From contig CAKRYM010000018.1 of the NCBI GenBank assembly GCA_934427095.1, positions 1-14,986 on the forward strand: a stretch of DNA of 14,986 bases. The letters run 5' to 3'. Positions 1 through 5,723 of this stretch are shown here, piece after piece; position 1 is the first letter of the stretch, and every line of letters begins with the position of its first letter. The notes beneath the pieces are model-generated. The model was given only the letters and a program-made list of their open reading frames with translations, was not told the origin of the DNA and did not search any database. The stretch comes from an uncultured Bacillota bacterium (GTDB lineage Bacteria; Bacillota; Dehalobacteriia; UBA4068). The translations under genes and the position numbers were made by a program.

Positions 1-145
1 GCACAGTATGATCCGTAAAATCAGGAAAATAGTTCTCGTACCGGCAAAGCATCCGCTGGGATATTACCACGCAGTCACGATACCGGTTATGGAGCGCCGG
101 CGAAAGCTGTGCCAGTCTACGCTCAATGCCATAGTCCAGTTGCAT
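1..145 (-). CDS. HD-domain protein, N-terminal part only (runs off the left edge)
   Basis: The first 48 codons of a minus-strand gene are present and the rest lies outside the window. The ATG at 145 is preceded by GGAGG (157-153) with a 7-base spacer, which decides the start; an ATG five bases upstream is in another frame and soon hits a stop. The visible protein begins MQLDYGIERRL and ends with YENYFPDFTDHT. The FPxFTDHT pattern is what I recall just before and at the first His of HD-domain phosphohydrolase-like proteins, which usually continue with a Ser-His pair and the metal-binding HD motif. The gene starts 55 bases after the purine permease stop, in the same direction and with no terminator visible, so it is probably co-transcribed. 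Substrate and downstream domains cannot be seen. The family call rests on one short motif. Confidence 0.6.
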   Translation of the reverse strand, partial: MQLDYGIERRLAQLSPALHNRYRDCVVISQRMLCRYENYFPDFTDHTV

Positions 146-200
146 CCCATTTCCTCCCTTTCCAACTCCGCCATAAAAGCGACGTCCACCTAAGCGCCGA

Positions 201-1604
201 TCAATGGGTCACAAGGAACATCACTGCAAATAAACAGCCAATGACCCAAGTTCCGGCTTTGATTTCTTTACCTTTACCAATAAAGAGCATGATGAAAATA
301 TGGGAAATAATGCCAAAGGCAATCCCATAAGAGATGTTATACGTCAAAGGCATGAAAGAAAGGGTTAAAAAGGCTGGTACCGCTTCCCCTGTATTCTGCC
401 AATTGATTTTTTTGGTACAGTCCATCATCAATATCCCCACATAAAGCAAGGCAGCGGCTGTGGCGCAGTTTGGCACCAGGGAAGCCACGGGGCTAAAAAA
501 CATGGCCAGGAGGAATAATCCGCCGGTGGCCATGGCGGCCAACCCCGTCTTGCCCCCTTCTGCAATGCCAGCGGAAGCCTCGACATAAGAACTGACCGTG
601 GAGGTTCCGCAAACAGCCCCGCAAACCGTGGCCACAGCATCGGCCAGCATAGCCCGCTCCATATTGGGCACTTCCCCTTCCTTGGTCAACAGATTACCCC
701 GAGCGCAAGCGCCGTACAGCGTACCGATGGTATCAAACATATCCACCAGGCAGAAAGCCAAAGCAGTGGTACAGATCAAAAGGGCAAGCTCTGCCCCATT
801 ATGATCCACCAAATACGCGGAAAAATCGAACCCTTCCGTAAAGACGCGGCCAAAGGCAAAGGCGCCAAATTCCTTAAACGCAAAAAAGGGATTCAGATTT
901 ACTGCAGTGCCAAAATCTGTATAAAAGCCCGGTACCGTCACGCCCAATGCATAATACAACAAGGCGCCGCCCAGAATGCCCCACAAAACAGCGCCCTTGA
1001 TCCCTCTGCATGTCATCACAGCAATGGCGATCAAGGCCGCCAAAGTCACCAAGATAGGCATAACATTTGCCCACACCGCAGAGCCAAACATCAGGTTGAA
1101 CGAAGCCAAGGTAACAAATGTCTCCGAATCCGCCACCACAAGGCCGGCATTTTGTAACCCGATGAAAGCAATGAACAATCCTACCCCCGCGGGAATGGCC
1201 AACCGTACAGAAGAAGGAATGGCTTCAAAGATCTTTTTCCGCAAACCGGTTACGGTTAAAATCACAAAAGCGATCCCGTCCAAAAGGATCAGGACTAACG
1301 CATTGGCATAGCTCAGTCCCATGCCGATACACACGGTATAGACAAAAAACGCATTAGAACCCATTGCCGAGGCCTGAGCCAAAGGCAAATTGGAAAGTAA
1401 ACCAATCAAAATGGTGCCGATGGCCGCAGAAACAGCTGTAGCGATATAAATGGCATAATAGGATACCCCCGGTAATTCCGCAAACATCCCGGAATTCACC
1501 ATGAGGATATAGGCCATGGTCATAAAGGTGGTCAAGCCTGCCAGCAGTTCGGTTTTAACATTTGTTCCCTTTTCCGTGAGGTGAAACCATTTTTCCAACA
1601 TCAT
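201..1604 (-). CDS. NCS2-family (AzgA/PbuG-like) purine permease
   Basis: 467-residue polytopic inner-membrane protein, the usual length for AzgA-type NCS2 transporters, which import hypoxanthine, guanine or adenine with protons. Sequence support: an N-terminal block TELLAGLTTFMTMAYIL (residues 18-34) typical of the family; the SNLPLAQASAMGSNAFF block (71-87), equivalent to the family's NLPxAxAPGMGLNAFF; the VDMFDTIGTLYG motif (287-298); and the GTSTVSSYVEASAGIAEGG block (333-351) with the conserved Glu342. The rest is long hydrophobic segments consistent with 12-14 helices. The start has two adjacent ATGs (1604 and 1601); AGGAG at 1615-1611 gives spacers of 6 and 9 bases, so either could be used. 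The usual GMGLN is AMGSN here, a change in the substrate-site helix, so specificity should not be assumed. It follows the CstA-like gene after a 142-base leader containing alternative hairpins. No purine-riboswitch core is visible. Confidence 0.9.
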   Translation of the reverse strand: MMLEKWFHLTEKGTNVKTELLAGLTTFMTMAYILMVNSGMFAELPGVSYYAIYIATAVSAAIGTILIGLLSNLPLAQASAMGSNAFFVYTVCIGMGLSYANALVLILLDGIAFVILTVTGLRKKIFEAIPSSVRLAIPAGVGLFIAFIGLQNAGLVVADSETFVTLASFNLMFGSAVWANVMPILVTLAALIAIAVMTCRGIKGAVLWGILGGALLYYALGVTVPGFYTDFGTAVNLNPFFAFKEFGAFAFGRVFTEGFDFSAYLVDHNGAELALLICTTALAFCLVDMFDTIGTLYGACARGNLLTKEGEVPNMERAMLADAVATVCGAVCGTSTVSSYVEASAGIAEGGKTGLAAMATGGLFLLAMFFSPVASLVPNCATAAALLYVGILMMDCTKKINWQNTGEAVPAFLTLSFMPLTYNISYGIAFGIISHIFIMLFIGKGKEIKAGTWVIGCLFAVMFLVTH

Positions 1605-1647
1605 CTTTCGCTCCTTTTCCCCTCATTTGGTTCATCTTTCCGCAATT

Positions 1648-1740
1648 CCGCCATCCAAGGGGCGGTATTCCTTCGGCTTGCGTCGTTTGGGCACATCCGG
1701 TCAGGAGAATTTTCATCACCATATGCAAATACCGCAAGCC
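1648..1740 (-). promoter_or_regulatory. Mutually exclusive hairpins in the leader of the purine permease
   Basis: In the minus-strand RNA the segment GGCTTGCGGTATT (1740-1728) has two perfect 8-base partners. GGCTTGCG can pair with CGCAAGCC (1682-1675), or GCGGTATT can pair with AATACCGC (1669-1662); the two stems share bases and cannot coexist. The second partner also overlaps a third stem, CCGCC (1665-1661) with GGCGG (1652-1648). This is the arrangement expected of a switch or attenuator. There is no T-run and the ribosome binding site at 1615-1611 is not inside a stem, so a mechanism is not evident. Confidence 0.3.
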
Positions 1741-1746
1741 AGAGTT

Positions 1747-2160
1747 TCAGCAGCGTTGTCCCCTCTTTTTTCCCAGATGATAAACATAGGCTGCTGCACA
1801 GATGGCAGCAAAAATGAGCCCAATGGGATAAGCAACCGTCTGAGACAGGCGGAACCCTTCCTCCGCCATACAAATATAGGTACAAGATACGCCGCACATG
1901 AAAGTAGCAGGAACAGCGCATAGCAGAGAATGCCATGGCTTGGTTCCCTGGTTGACCAGATATATGGCTGCGGCCCATAGGGTAATCATCGCTAAGGTTT
2001 GATTGCTCCAAGAAAAGTAGCGCCAGACCACATCAAAATCCACCTGCGTCAGGATGGCCCCTGCGGTCAACAAGGGAATGGTGATGGCTAACCGTCGTAG
2101 CAAACCGGCGATAATCCCGACAGCCCCTAGCACCAATACGGCACAAATCAGTGTAATCAA
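1747..2160 (-). CDS. Free-standing CstA C-terminal (5TM) domain protein
   Basis: 137 residues matching only the C-terminal five-helix domain of the carbon-starvation/pyruvate transporter family (CstA, BtsT). The recognisable block is FDVVWRYFSWSNQTLAMITL (residues 42-61), followed by PATFMCGVSCTYICM. About five hydrophobic segments are visible, near residues 2-21, 25-40, 52-70, 77-98 and 107-130. Full CstA proteins run to roughly 480-700 residues, so the N-terminal transport core is missing. It does not look like a random break. The TTG at 2160 has AAAGGAG (2174-2168) at a 7-base spacer, directly after the SpoIIE-like gene. That gene's stop is in the same frame, eight codons upstream. It could be a retained small accessory membrane protein or the relic of a deleted cstA. 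Transport activity alone is doubtful. Confidence 0.7.
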   Translation of the reverse strand: MITLICAVLVLGAVGIIAGLLRRLAITIPLLTAGAILTQVDFDVVWRYFSWSNQTLAMITLWAAAIYLVNQGTKPWHSLLCAVPATFMCGVSCTYICMAEEGFRLSQTVAYPIGLIFAAICAAAYVYHLGKKRGQRC

Positions 2161-2167
2161 AATCCTT

Positions 2168-2174
2168 CTCCTTT
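2168..2174 (-). promoter_or_regulatory. Ribosome binding site that fixes a TTG start
   Basis: AAAGGAG lies 7 bases before the TTG at 2160. No ATG or GTG with a comparable site precedes the conserved CstA-like block, so this site is the main support for the CstA-like fragment being translated as its own protein. Confidence 0.6.
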
Positions 2175-2184
2175 CCCTTTCGGT

Positions 2185-3957
2185 TTACCAGCCTATCTCT
2201 ATGGTCAAAATATTTTGGCCTTCCATATAGGCATAAGACATTTGATCCACGCTTTTCTTTACCATGAAAATGCCCAGACCGCCGAAGTCCCTTTCCTCTG
2301 CTGACAAGGTGATATCCGGTTCCGGTTGTGCTGTAGGATCATAAGGCTCACCATCGTCTAAAAAACGAATGACGACGCTATTCTCCATTATCCCACAGTC
2401 CACTTCCGCTTGAAGGGCATTGCTGTATCGAACAATATTGGAAAAGATCTCATCCGCTGCGATATTCACTTGGATGATTACTTTCTGTGGAACATTGTGC
2501 TCTTGCAGGAGTTTTTCCAGAAAAGCGCAGACCTGGGGTATGCTTTCCTTTTTCGGCGCTACTTCTATGCTCTGCCGAGTATGGATATCCTTTCGCTGAA
2601 AAGCCAGCATGGTGATATCGTCAAACTGAGGCGCTTTTCCCACAAAGCAGCCGATGCTATCTTTGACCGCCGCCAGAAGCTCCTGAGGCGTGCCCAGAGG
2701 CAAACTGTTCAGCGCCTCCAACATGCGGTCCGTTCCATAAAGGGCATTGTTTTCGTCCGTGGCTTCCGGTACCCCATCCGTATAGACAAAGAGGGTGTCA
2801 CCAGGCTCCAGTGTCAGCTCATACTCCCGATAGCGAGAACCCTCCATGCCAGCCAATACAAAACCATGCTGATCATGGATTAACGTAAAACTGCCGTCTT
2901 TTCGCCGAAGCGCTGGGTATTCATGCCCCGCATTAGCGGCAACCAGACGGCCGGTGGAAATCTCATATATCCCCAACCAGGCCGTGACAAACAGCTCTGC
3001 CTGATTGTTTTCGCATAGTTGGTCATTGAGCTTTTCCAGCACCCCTTTGGGACTGAGCCCAGTTTGGGTGATATTTTTCAGCAGGGTTTTGGCGATCACC
3101 ATAAAAAGAGCTGCCGGTACGCCTTTACCGGAGACATCCGCAATAATCAGAGCCAAATGATCTCTATCTACCAGGAAAAAGTCATAAAAATCACCCCCGA
3201 CTTCCTTAGCAGGGGTCATGTGGGCATACACATCAAATTCCGGTCGTCCCGGGAAAGCCGGGAAAATACTGGGCAGCATATCTGCCTGGATCTGCGTGGC
3301 TACGTTTAGCTCGGTTTCGATCCGCTGACGGACAGATGCGTCCGCAGCCTGACGCACCAGAAGCTTACGGGTACGTTTGGCCACAGTAATACACACAAAG
3401 GCCATACCGATCAACGTGGCGGCACGAGGAAGAAGAAAAAACAGCACCGCCTCCCAAAACAGCTTCGGGGTGATCACTGCCTCTGCCAAGGAAAAAGTCT
3501 TAGTCAGATTGGGGTCTCCTTCGCCTACATACAGACTGGCTATCCCAGCTAAAAATAAGCAAAATACCGAAAAAGACAAAACCGTCGCCGTCAATTTCTG
3601 GGAATAATAGTGGCAGCTGATCAAAACTGGAGCAATCCAGGCCAGCACAGTATGCTTAGGAACAGCAATGGACACTACGGTAATCCCCAAAATACAGCAG
3701 AACATGATGACGTATTTGACGCGCCTGTCTATCGCCGGGACCTTCCGTACAAGGAAGGTGGGCAGCAGAAAGGAAAAAATACAAATCGGCATTACCGTAT
3801 TCATGACCTGAGAAGGGACAATAAAAACACCCAGCAGATTCAGGACCCAAGCCAACACGGCGATCAACGCCATTACCTGCAAACAGCGGCAAGAATACAA
3901 ATTGGCTTCTCGTTCGTTTTCCAAAAAAATGGGATTTATAGATGAATTTTCCTCCAT
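2185..3957 (-). CDS. Membrane SpoIIE-type PP2C phosphatase fused to an RsbW-like ATPase domain
   Basis: 590 residues in three parts. Residues 25-195 hold about six hydrophobic segments (near 27-47, 52-70, 82-99, 103-115, 123-143, 168-193) forming a membrane sensor-like region. Residues 215-455 are a SpoIIE/RsbU-type PP2C phosphatase with the acidic metal ligands in GGDFYD (Asp256), ADVSGKG (Asp274), YTDGVPEA (Asp394) and QFDDIT (Asp446/447). Residues 465-590 are a GHKL/HATPase domain like the anti-sigma kinases RsbW/SpoIIAB, with N-box AADEIFSNIVR (Glu503, Asn507), G1 box DDGEPYDP (534-541) and G2 box GGLGIF (559-564). By family knowledge the phosphatase dephosphorylates a STAS antagonist and the kinase domain phosphorylates it or binds a sigma factor; here both sit on one chain. 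The STAS partner is encoded just upstream. ATG 3957 has GAGGG at about 7 bases. The signal sensed by the membrane part is unknown. Confidence 0.92.
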   Translation of the reverse strand: MEENSSINPIFLENEREANLYSCRCLQVMALIAVLAWVLNLLGVFIVPSQVMNTVMPICIFSFLLPTFLVRKVPAIDRRVKYVIMFCCILGITVVSIAVPKHTVLAWIAPVLISCHYYSQKLTATVLSFSVFCLFLAGIASLYVGEGDPNLTKTFSLAEAVITPKLFWEAVLFFLLPRAATLIGMAFVCITVAKRTRKLLVRQAADASVRQRIETELNVATQIQADMLPSIFPAFPGRPEFDVYAHMTPAKEVGGDFYDFFLVDRDHLALIIADVSGKGVPAALFMVIAKTLLKNITQTGLSPKGVLEKLNDQLCENNQAELFVTAWLGIYEISTGRLVAANAGHEYPALRRKDGSFTLIHDQHGFVLAGMEGSRYREYELTLEPGDTLFVYTDGVPEATDENNALYGTDRMLEALNSLPLGTPQELLAAVKDSIGCFVGKAPQFDDITMLAFQRKDIHTRQSIEVAPKKESIPQVCAFLEKLLQEHNVPQKVIIQVNIAADEIFSNIVRYSNALQAEVDCGIMENSVVIRFLDDGEPYDPTAQPEPDITLSAEERDFGGLGIFMVKKSVDQMSYAYMEGQNILTIEIGW

Positions 3958-4127
3958 AGATCTTCCCTCTCCATACCATAGGACAAACCGTAAAGAACGG
4001 CCTTTTTTGCAGCAAGGCGCTTCCCTATTGCCACCGCCAAAGCCGCATGCCCAATGTCACTAGCAACATTGACAACAAACTCAGGGGCGTAGTCCGGCCG
4101 TATCTTATGTTCACACAGATTATTCAA
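3936..4127 (-). CDS. Possible 63-residue overlapping ORF between STAS and phosphatase genes
   Basis: An open frame begins with TTG at 4127, inside the last codons of the STAS gene (8-base overlap around its TAA), and ends 22 bases inside the phosphatase gene. It fills what would otherwise be a 162-base gap. The product would have a charged start (NNLCEHKIRPDYAPEF), a helix-like Ala/Val-rich middle (DIGHAALAVAIGKRLAAKKA) and a basic, Trp-containing end. I recognise no family. There is no Shine-Dalgarno sequence before the TTG, so translation would depend on coupling or reinitiation from the STAS gene. The overlaps at both ends are what one sees in tightly packed operons, but a frame this short can be open by chance. 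Confidence 0.3.
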   Translation of the reverse strand: MNNLCEHKIRPDYAPEFVVNVASDIGHAALAVAIGKRLAAKKAVLYGLSYGMEREDLWRKIHL

Positions 4128-4416
4128 TGGTCAAAATATCAATAAAGCCCGTAATCTCAAAGACCTCCATAATGGTTTCGTTTACCTGACGAACCACCAT
4201 GCTTCCCTGTTTATTCATGACTTTCTGCGCAGCAAGCAGCACCCGCAAGCCCGCAGAAGAAAGATACTCCAATTGAGAAAAATCAAAGATCAATTCCGTT
4301 ACACCAGAAAGCTCGTTTTTTACTTCTGCTTCCAATTGCGGTGCAGTCGTGGTATCCAACCGCCCTACCAAAGCAAGGGTAAGTTTATTCCCTTCTTTTG
4401 TTTTTGTGATCTGCAT
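4120..4416 (-). CDS. STAS-domain anti-sigma factor antagonist (SpoIIAA/RsbV-like)
   Basis: 98 residues, the full length of a single-domain STAS antagonist. Motifs: an N-terminal strand followed by GRLDTTTAPQLE (18-29), the core strand LIFDFSQLEYLSSAGLRVLL (42-61), and a C-terminal EVFEITGFID (84-93). Ser54 in SSAG aligns with the phosphorylated Ser of RsbV/SpoIIAA. In family terms, the unphosphorylated form binds an anti-sigma kinase and frees a sigma factor (or switches another partner); phosphorylation inactivates it. GGAGG at 4428-4424 sits 7 bases before ATG 4416. It stands 162 bases before the SpoIIE/RsbW-like fusion, its likely phosphatase and kinase. No sigma factor gene is in view, so the output of the switch is unknown. 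Confidence 0.92.
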   Translation of the reverse strand: MQITKTKEGNKLTLALVGRLDTTTAPQLEAEVKNELSGVTELIFDFSQLEYLSSAGLRVLLAAQKVMNKQGSMVVRQVNETIMEVFEITGFIDILTIE

Positions 4417-4466
4417 ACTAAAGCCTCCGTTTCCGTAAAATCATTTATTTCTAAAGCAGCCTTTCT

Positions 4467-4664
4467 TTATTTAAGAATGCCATGATCCCGCGCCAACGCC
4501 TCTATGCTGCGATCATAAGTCGCTTCGGCTTCCTTTGAAAAAAAGCAACCTGGAACCCCTTCATCATGATCGCGATGATGCGCGACACATGCGCAGCATT
4601 TTCCATGTCGAGGACAATCATAAGTACAAGGGCAGTCTCTTTTGTTATCACAGTGCTGTTCCAT
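4467..4664 (-). CDS. Small cysteine-rich protein, DUF6485-like
   Basis: 65 residues with eight cysteines (5, 11, 13, 17, 23, 24, 26, 40) and a His-rich stretch (CVAHHRDHDEG, 26-36). The pattern CxCTYxCxRxGKCCxC, then a GCFF block and TYDRSI near the C-terminus, matches what I know of DUF6485-family proteins of anaerobic Bacillota, whose function is not known to me. The cysteine and histidine content suggests metal binding. The ATG at 4664 is chosen because AGGA (4676-4673) lies 8 bases upstream; the frame is open 16 codons further but that extension has no good start signal. It is the first gene of the minus-strand train, 50 bases ahead of the STAS gene with no terminator between, and directly downstream of the inverted-repeat element at 4722-4873, which could be its leader. 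Confidence 0.8.
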   Translation of the reverse strand: MEQHCDNKRDCPCTYDCPRHGKCCACVAHHRDHDEGVPGCFFSKEAEATYDRSIEALARDHGILK

Positions 4665-4721
4665 CTTTTTCTTCCTTTCCACCATAAAATTCGGTAGAAT
4701 CGCGATCAGCATTTTGTCTGC

Positions 4722-4873
4722 CCTAGGGCATGATAAACCGGGTTTTCTGTCCGAATCTGTGCTTTGCCCGTATCTGTTTTGGCGGCAACCATTTCCAGCC
4801 CTTTTTTGCCAAAGGAAAGCCGCCTTTTTCCCTACGGGAAAGAAGACGGTCCGTCCAAATATTGTGCCCTAGG
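4722..4873 (-). ncRNA. Candidate structured RNA or 5' leader (nested inverted repeats)
   Basis: Perfect complementary ends, CCTAGGGCA (4722-4730) and TGCCCTAGG (4865-4873), enclose further nested stems: CCG..UCU (4751-4758) with AGACGG (4844-4849), CCCGTA (4767-4772) with TACGGG (4833-4838), GGCGGC (4781-4786) with GCCGCC (4819-4824), and TTTCC (4792-4796) with GGAAA (4814-4818). The result is a rod of about 150 bases. A large asymmetric internal loop of 20 and 15 bases separates the closing stem from the upper stem, broadly like a 6S RNA or a riboswitch closed by P1. Strand is uncertain; minus is preferred because better promoter-like sequence lies at 4888-4946 and the cysteine-rich gene starts 57 bases beyond. 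I could not match it to a known riboswitch consensus. Confidence 0.4.
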
Positions 4874-4887
4874 CTTCACTATTTTCC

Positions 4888-4946
4888 ATTTTATCGTTTT
4901 TCTTTCATGCGTTATGCTTCTATACTTTATTGTGTTTCTATTTTAA
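4888..4946 (-). promoter_or_regulatory. Weak promoter candidates ahead of the structured RNA
   Basis: On the minus strand, TTAAAA (4946-4941) and TATAGA (4924-4919) are separated by 16 bases. A second -10-like TAAAAT (4893-4888) would start transcription about 8 bases before the closing stem, but it has no convincing -35. Either could drive the RNA element and the cysteine-rich/STAS gene train. The region is AT-rich, so chance matches are likely. Confidence 0.25.
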
Positions 4947-4974
4947 TGAATGCCTTTGGTCTTGGGAACTGTTT

Positions 4975-4997
4975 GCAAAAAATTTGCTATTTTTTGC
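4975..4997. repeat. Perfect 9-bp A/T-rich inverted repeat
   Basis: GCAAAAAAT (4975-4983) and ATTTTTTGC (4989-4997) flank a 5-base loop. Either strand would form a hairpin, but no T-run follows on either side. It could be an operator or a weak transcript end. Confidence 0.4.
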
Positions 4998-5070
4998 GCA
5001 AAATCTGTAGAGGTATAGCCTTATTTCGCCCAGCAAGCCTCCTTTTCCTCCCTTAACCCCTTCTTTCTTT

Positions 5071-5101
5071 GGCAAGGGGATAAACGCCCTTGCCTTTGTT
5101 T
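5071..5101 (+). terminator. Terminator-like hairpin without an upstream gene
   Basis: GGCAAGGG (5071-5078) pairs with CCCTTGCC (5087-5094) across an 8-base loop, followed by TTTGTTT on the plus strand. No plus-strand gene precedes it, so it would end either an undescribed short plus-strand transcript from the gene-free region or nothing at all. Confidence 0.35.
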
Positions 5102-5166
5102 CCCTTGTTACAAAAAAGACGCCCCATGTGTTATGGACAAAGGGCAGCAAACAAGGGCATACTGGA

Positions 5167-5172
5167 TATAAT
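5167..5172 (+). promoter_or_regulatory. Perfect -10 box for the LpdD-like gene
   Basis: TATAAT lies 15 bases before the AAAGGAG ribosome binding site, placing a start site near 5179. No good -35 hexamer is visible at 16-18 bases, so an activator may be needed. The inverted repeat at 5102-5109/5150-5157 lies just upstream. Confidence 0.45.
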
Positions 5173-5199
5173 AAGAAAAGCAGCGCAAAGGAGCCTTAC

Positions 5200-5607
5200 A
5201 TGCAAAAGACAGGTTATCTTGGGTTATGGCAATATGGCACAGGACGTTACCAGGTTTTTCTGGCCGTTTACGGCAGTGGTGGCCGGGGCCTTTGCGCTTT
5301 TCTTTACGGCGGAGAACGGCCCCATACAGGCGGCGTTGCTTATGCTGTGCCTCGCCCTCGTTCCGGCGGACAAGGGGTCACCGCAGATATCAGCACCATT
5401 TGTGCCCCAGGGCATAAGGACGTCCGAGCGGCAGAAGCTATCGCCAAAGCCTTATGCATCCCTACGCAAGAAGCCATTTCTTTGACCGCAGGGATTCATA
5501 TTGACCAGGCAAACCAGGCAGAAATTCAGCTTCTGTTGAAAAACTGTCAGGCAGTTGCTAACCAGTTTATTCAAGATTATTGCACAGCAACCAATCAAAA
5601 CCGCTAA
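5200..5607 (+). CDS. LpdD-like (prenylated-flavin decarboxylase accessory) domain protein
   Basis: 135 residues; ATG 5200 has AAAGGAG (5187-5193) at 6 bases, preferred over an upstream in-frame ATG with no ribosome binding site. Motifs I associate with the LpdD-like domain: GRYQV (15-19), GGERPHTGGVAYAVPRP (37-53), a GHKD turn (71-74), AGIHID (97-102), and a C-terminal helix EIQLLLKNCQAVANQFI (108-124). LpdD is the small subunit found with UbiD-type decarboxylases (vanillate or gallate decarboxylase) and has been proposed to act as a prenyl-FMN chaperone. No UbiD or UbiX gene is in the window; the gene stands alone and monocistronic between two minus-strand units, so its job here is open. No signal peptide or membrane segment. 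Confidence 0.75.
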   Translation: MQKTGYLGLWQYGTGRYQVFLAVYGSGGRGLCAFLYGGERPHTGGVAYAVPRPRSGGQGVTADISTICAPGHKDVRAAEAIAKALCIPTQEAISLTAGIHIDQANQAEIQLLLKNCQAVANQFIQDYCTATNQNR

Positions 5608-5621
5608 AAGCTGGGCTACTG

Positions 5622-5648
5622 TTACGATGAAACTTTTGCGTATCGTAA
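5622..5648. terminator. Weak hairpin after the LpdD-like gene
   Basis: TTACGAT (5622-5628) and ATCGTAA (5642-5648) can pair around a 13-base loop, followed on the plus strand by a pyrimidine-rich, T-poor stretch. It lies between convergent genes and may be a poor terminator for the plus-strand gene. Confidence 0.25.
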
Positions 5649-5723
5649 TTTCTGCTTCCTCTTCTTCTGTTTCAACCAAAAAAAGACCGTTCTGTTGATT
5701 TCTTTTTTCTGCTGATTATTGTC

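Larger units (their letters stand above)
4874..5199. other. Gene-free, hairpin-rich stretch between divergent units
   Basis: I find no credible coding sequence here. The stretch is AT-rich at its left end and pyrimidine-rich on the plus strand around 5035-5070. It contains two clear hairpins (4975-4997 and 5071-5094), a longer-range inverted repeat CCCTTGTT (5102-5109) / AACAAGGG (5150-5157), and the promoter region of the downstream plus-strand gene. Confidence 0.6.

Noticed and set aside
1601..1746. Minus-strand frame after the CstA-like gene as a possible YbdD/YjiX-type partner of CstA
   Set aside because: The predicted residues show none of the HxHPD or C-terminal features I expect of that family, and no start codon is available in the right place.
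1605..1746. Guanine/adenine riboswitch before the purine permease
   Set aside because: The three-way junction with its conserved loop and core bases cannot be drawn; only competing simple stems are seen.
4722..4873. TwoAYGGAY RNA or c-di-GMP-I riboswitch identity for the structured element
   Set aside because: Only one ACGGAC is present and not clearly in a terminal loop; the conserved GEMM core strings are absent.
5090..5485. Plus-strand frame with a hydrophobic stretch overlapping the LpdD-like gene
   Set aside because: It is a shifted reading of the same bases; the LpdD frame has the family motifs and the AAAGGAG site, this one has neither.
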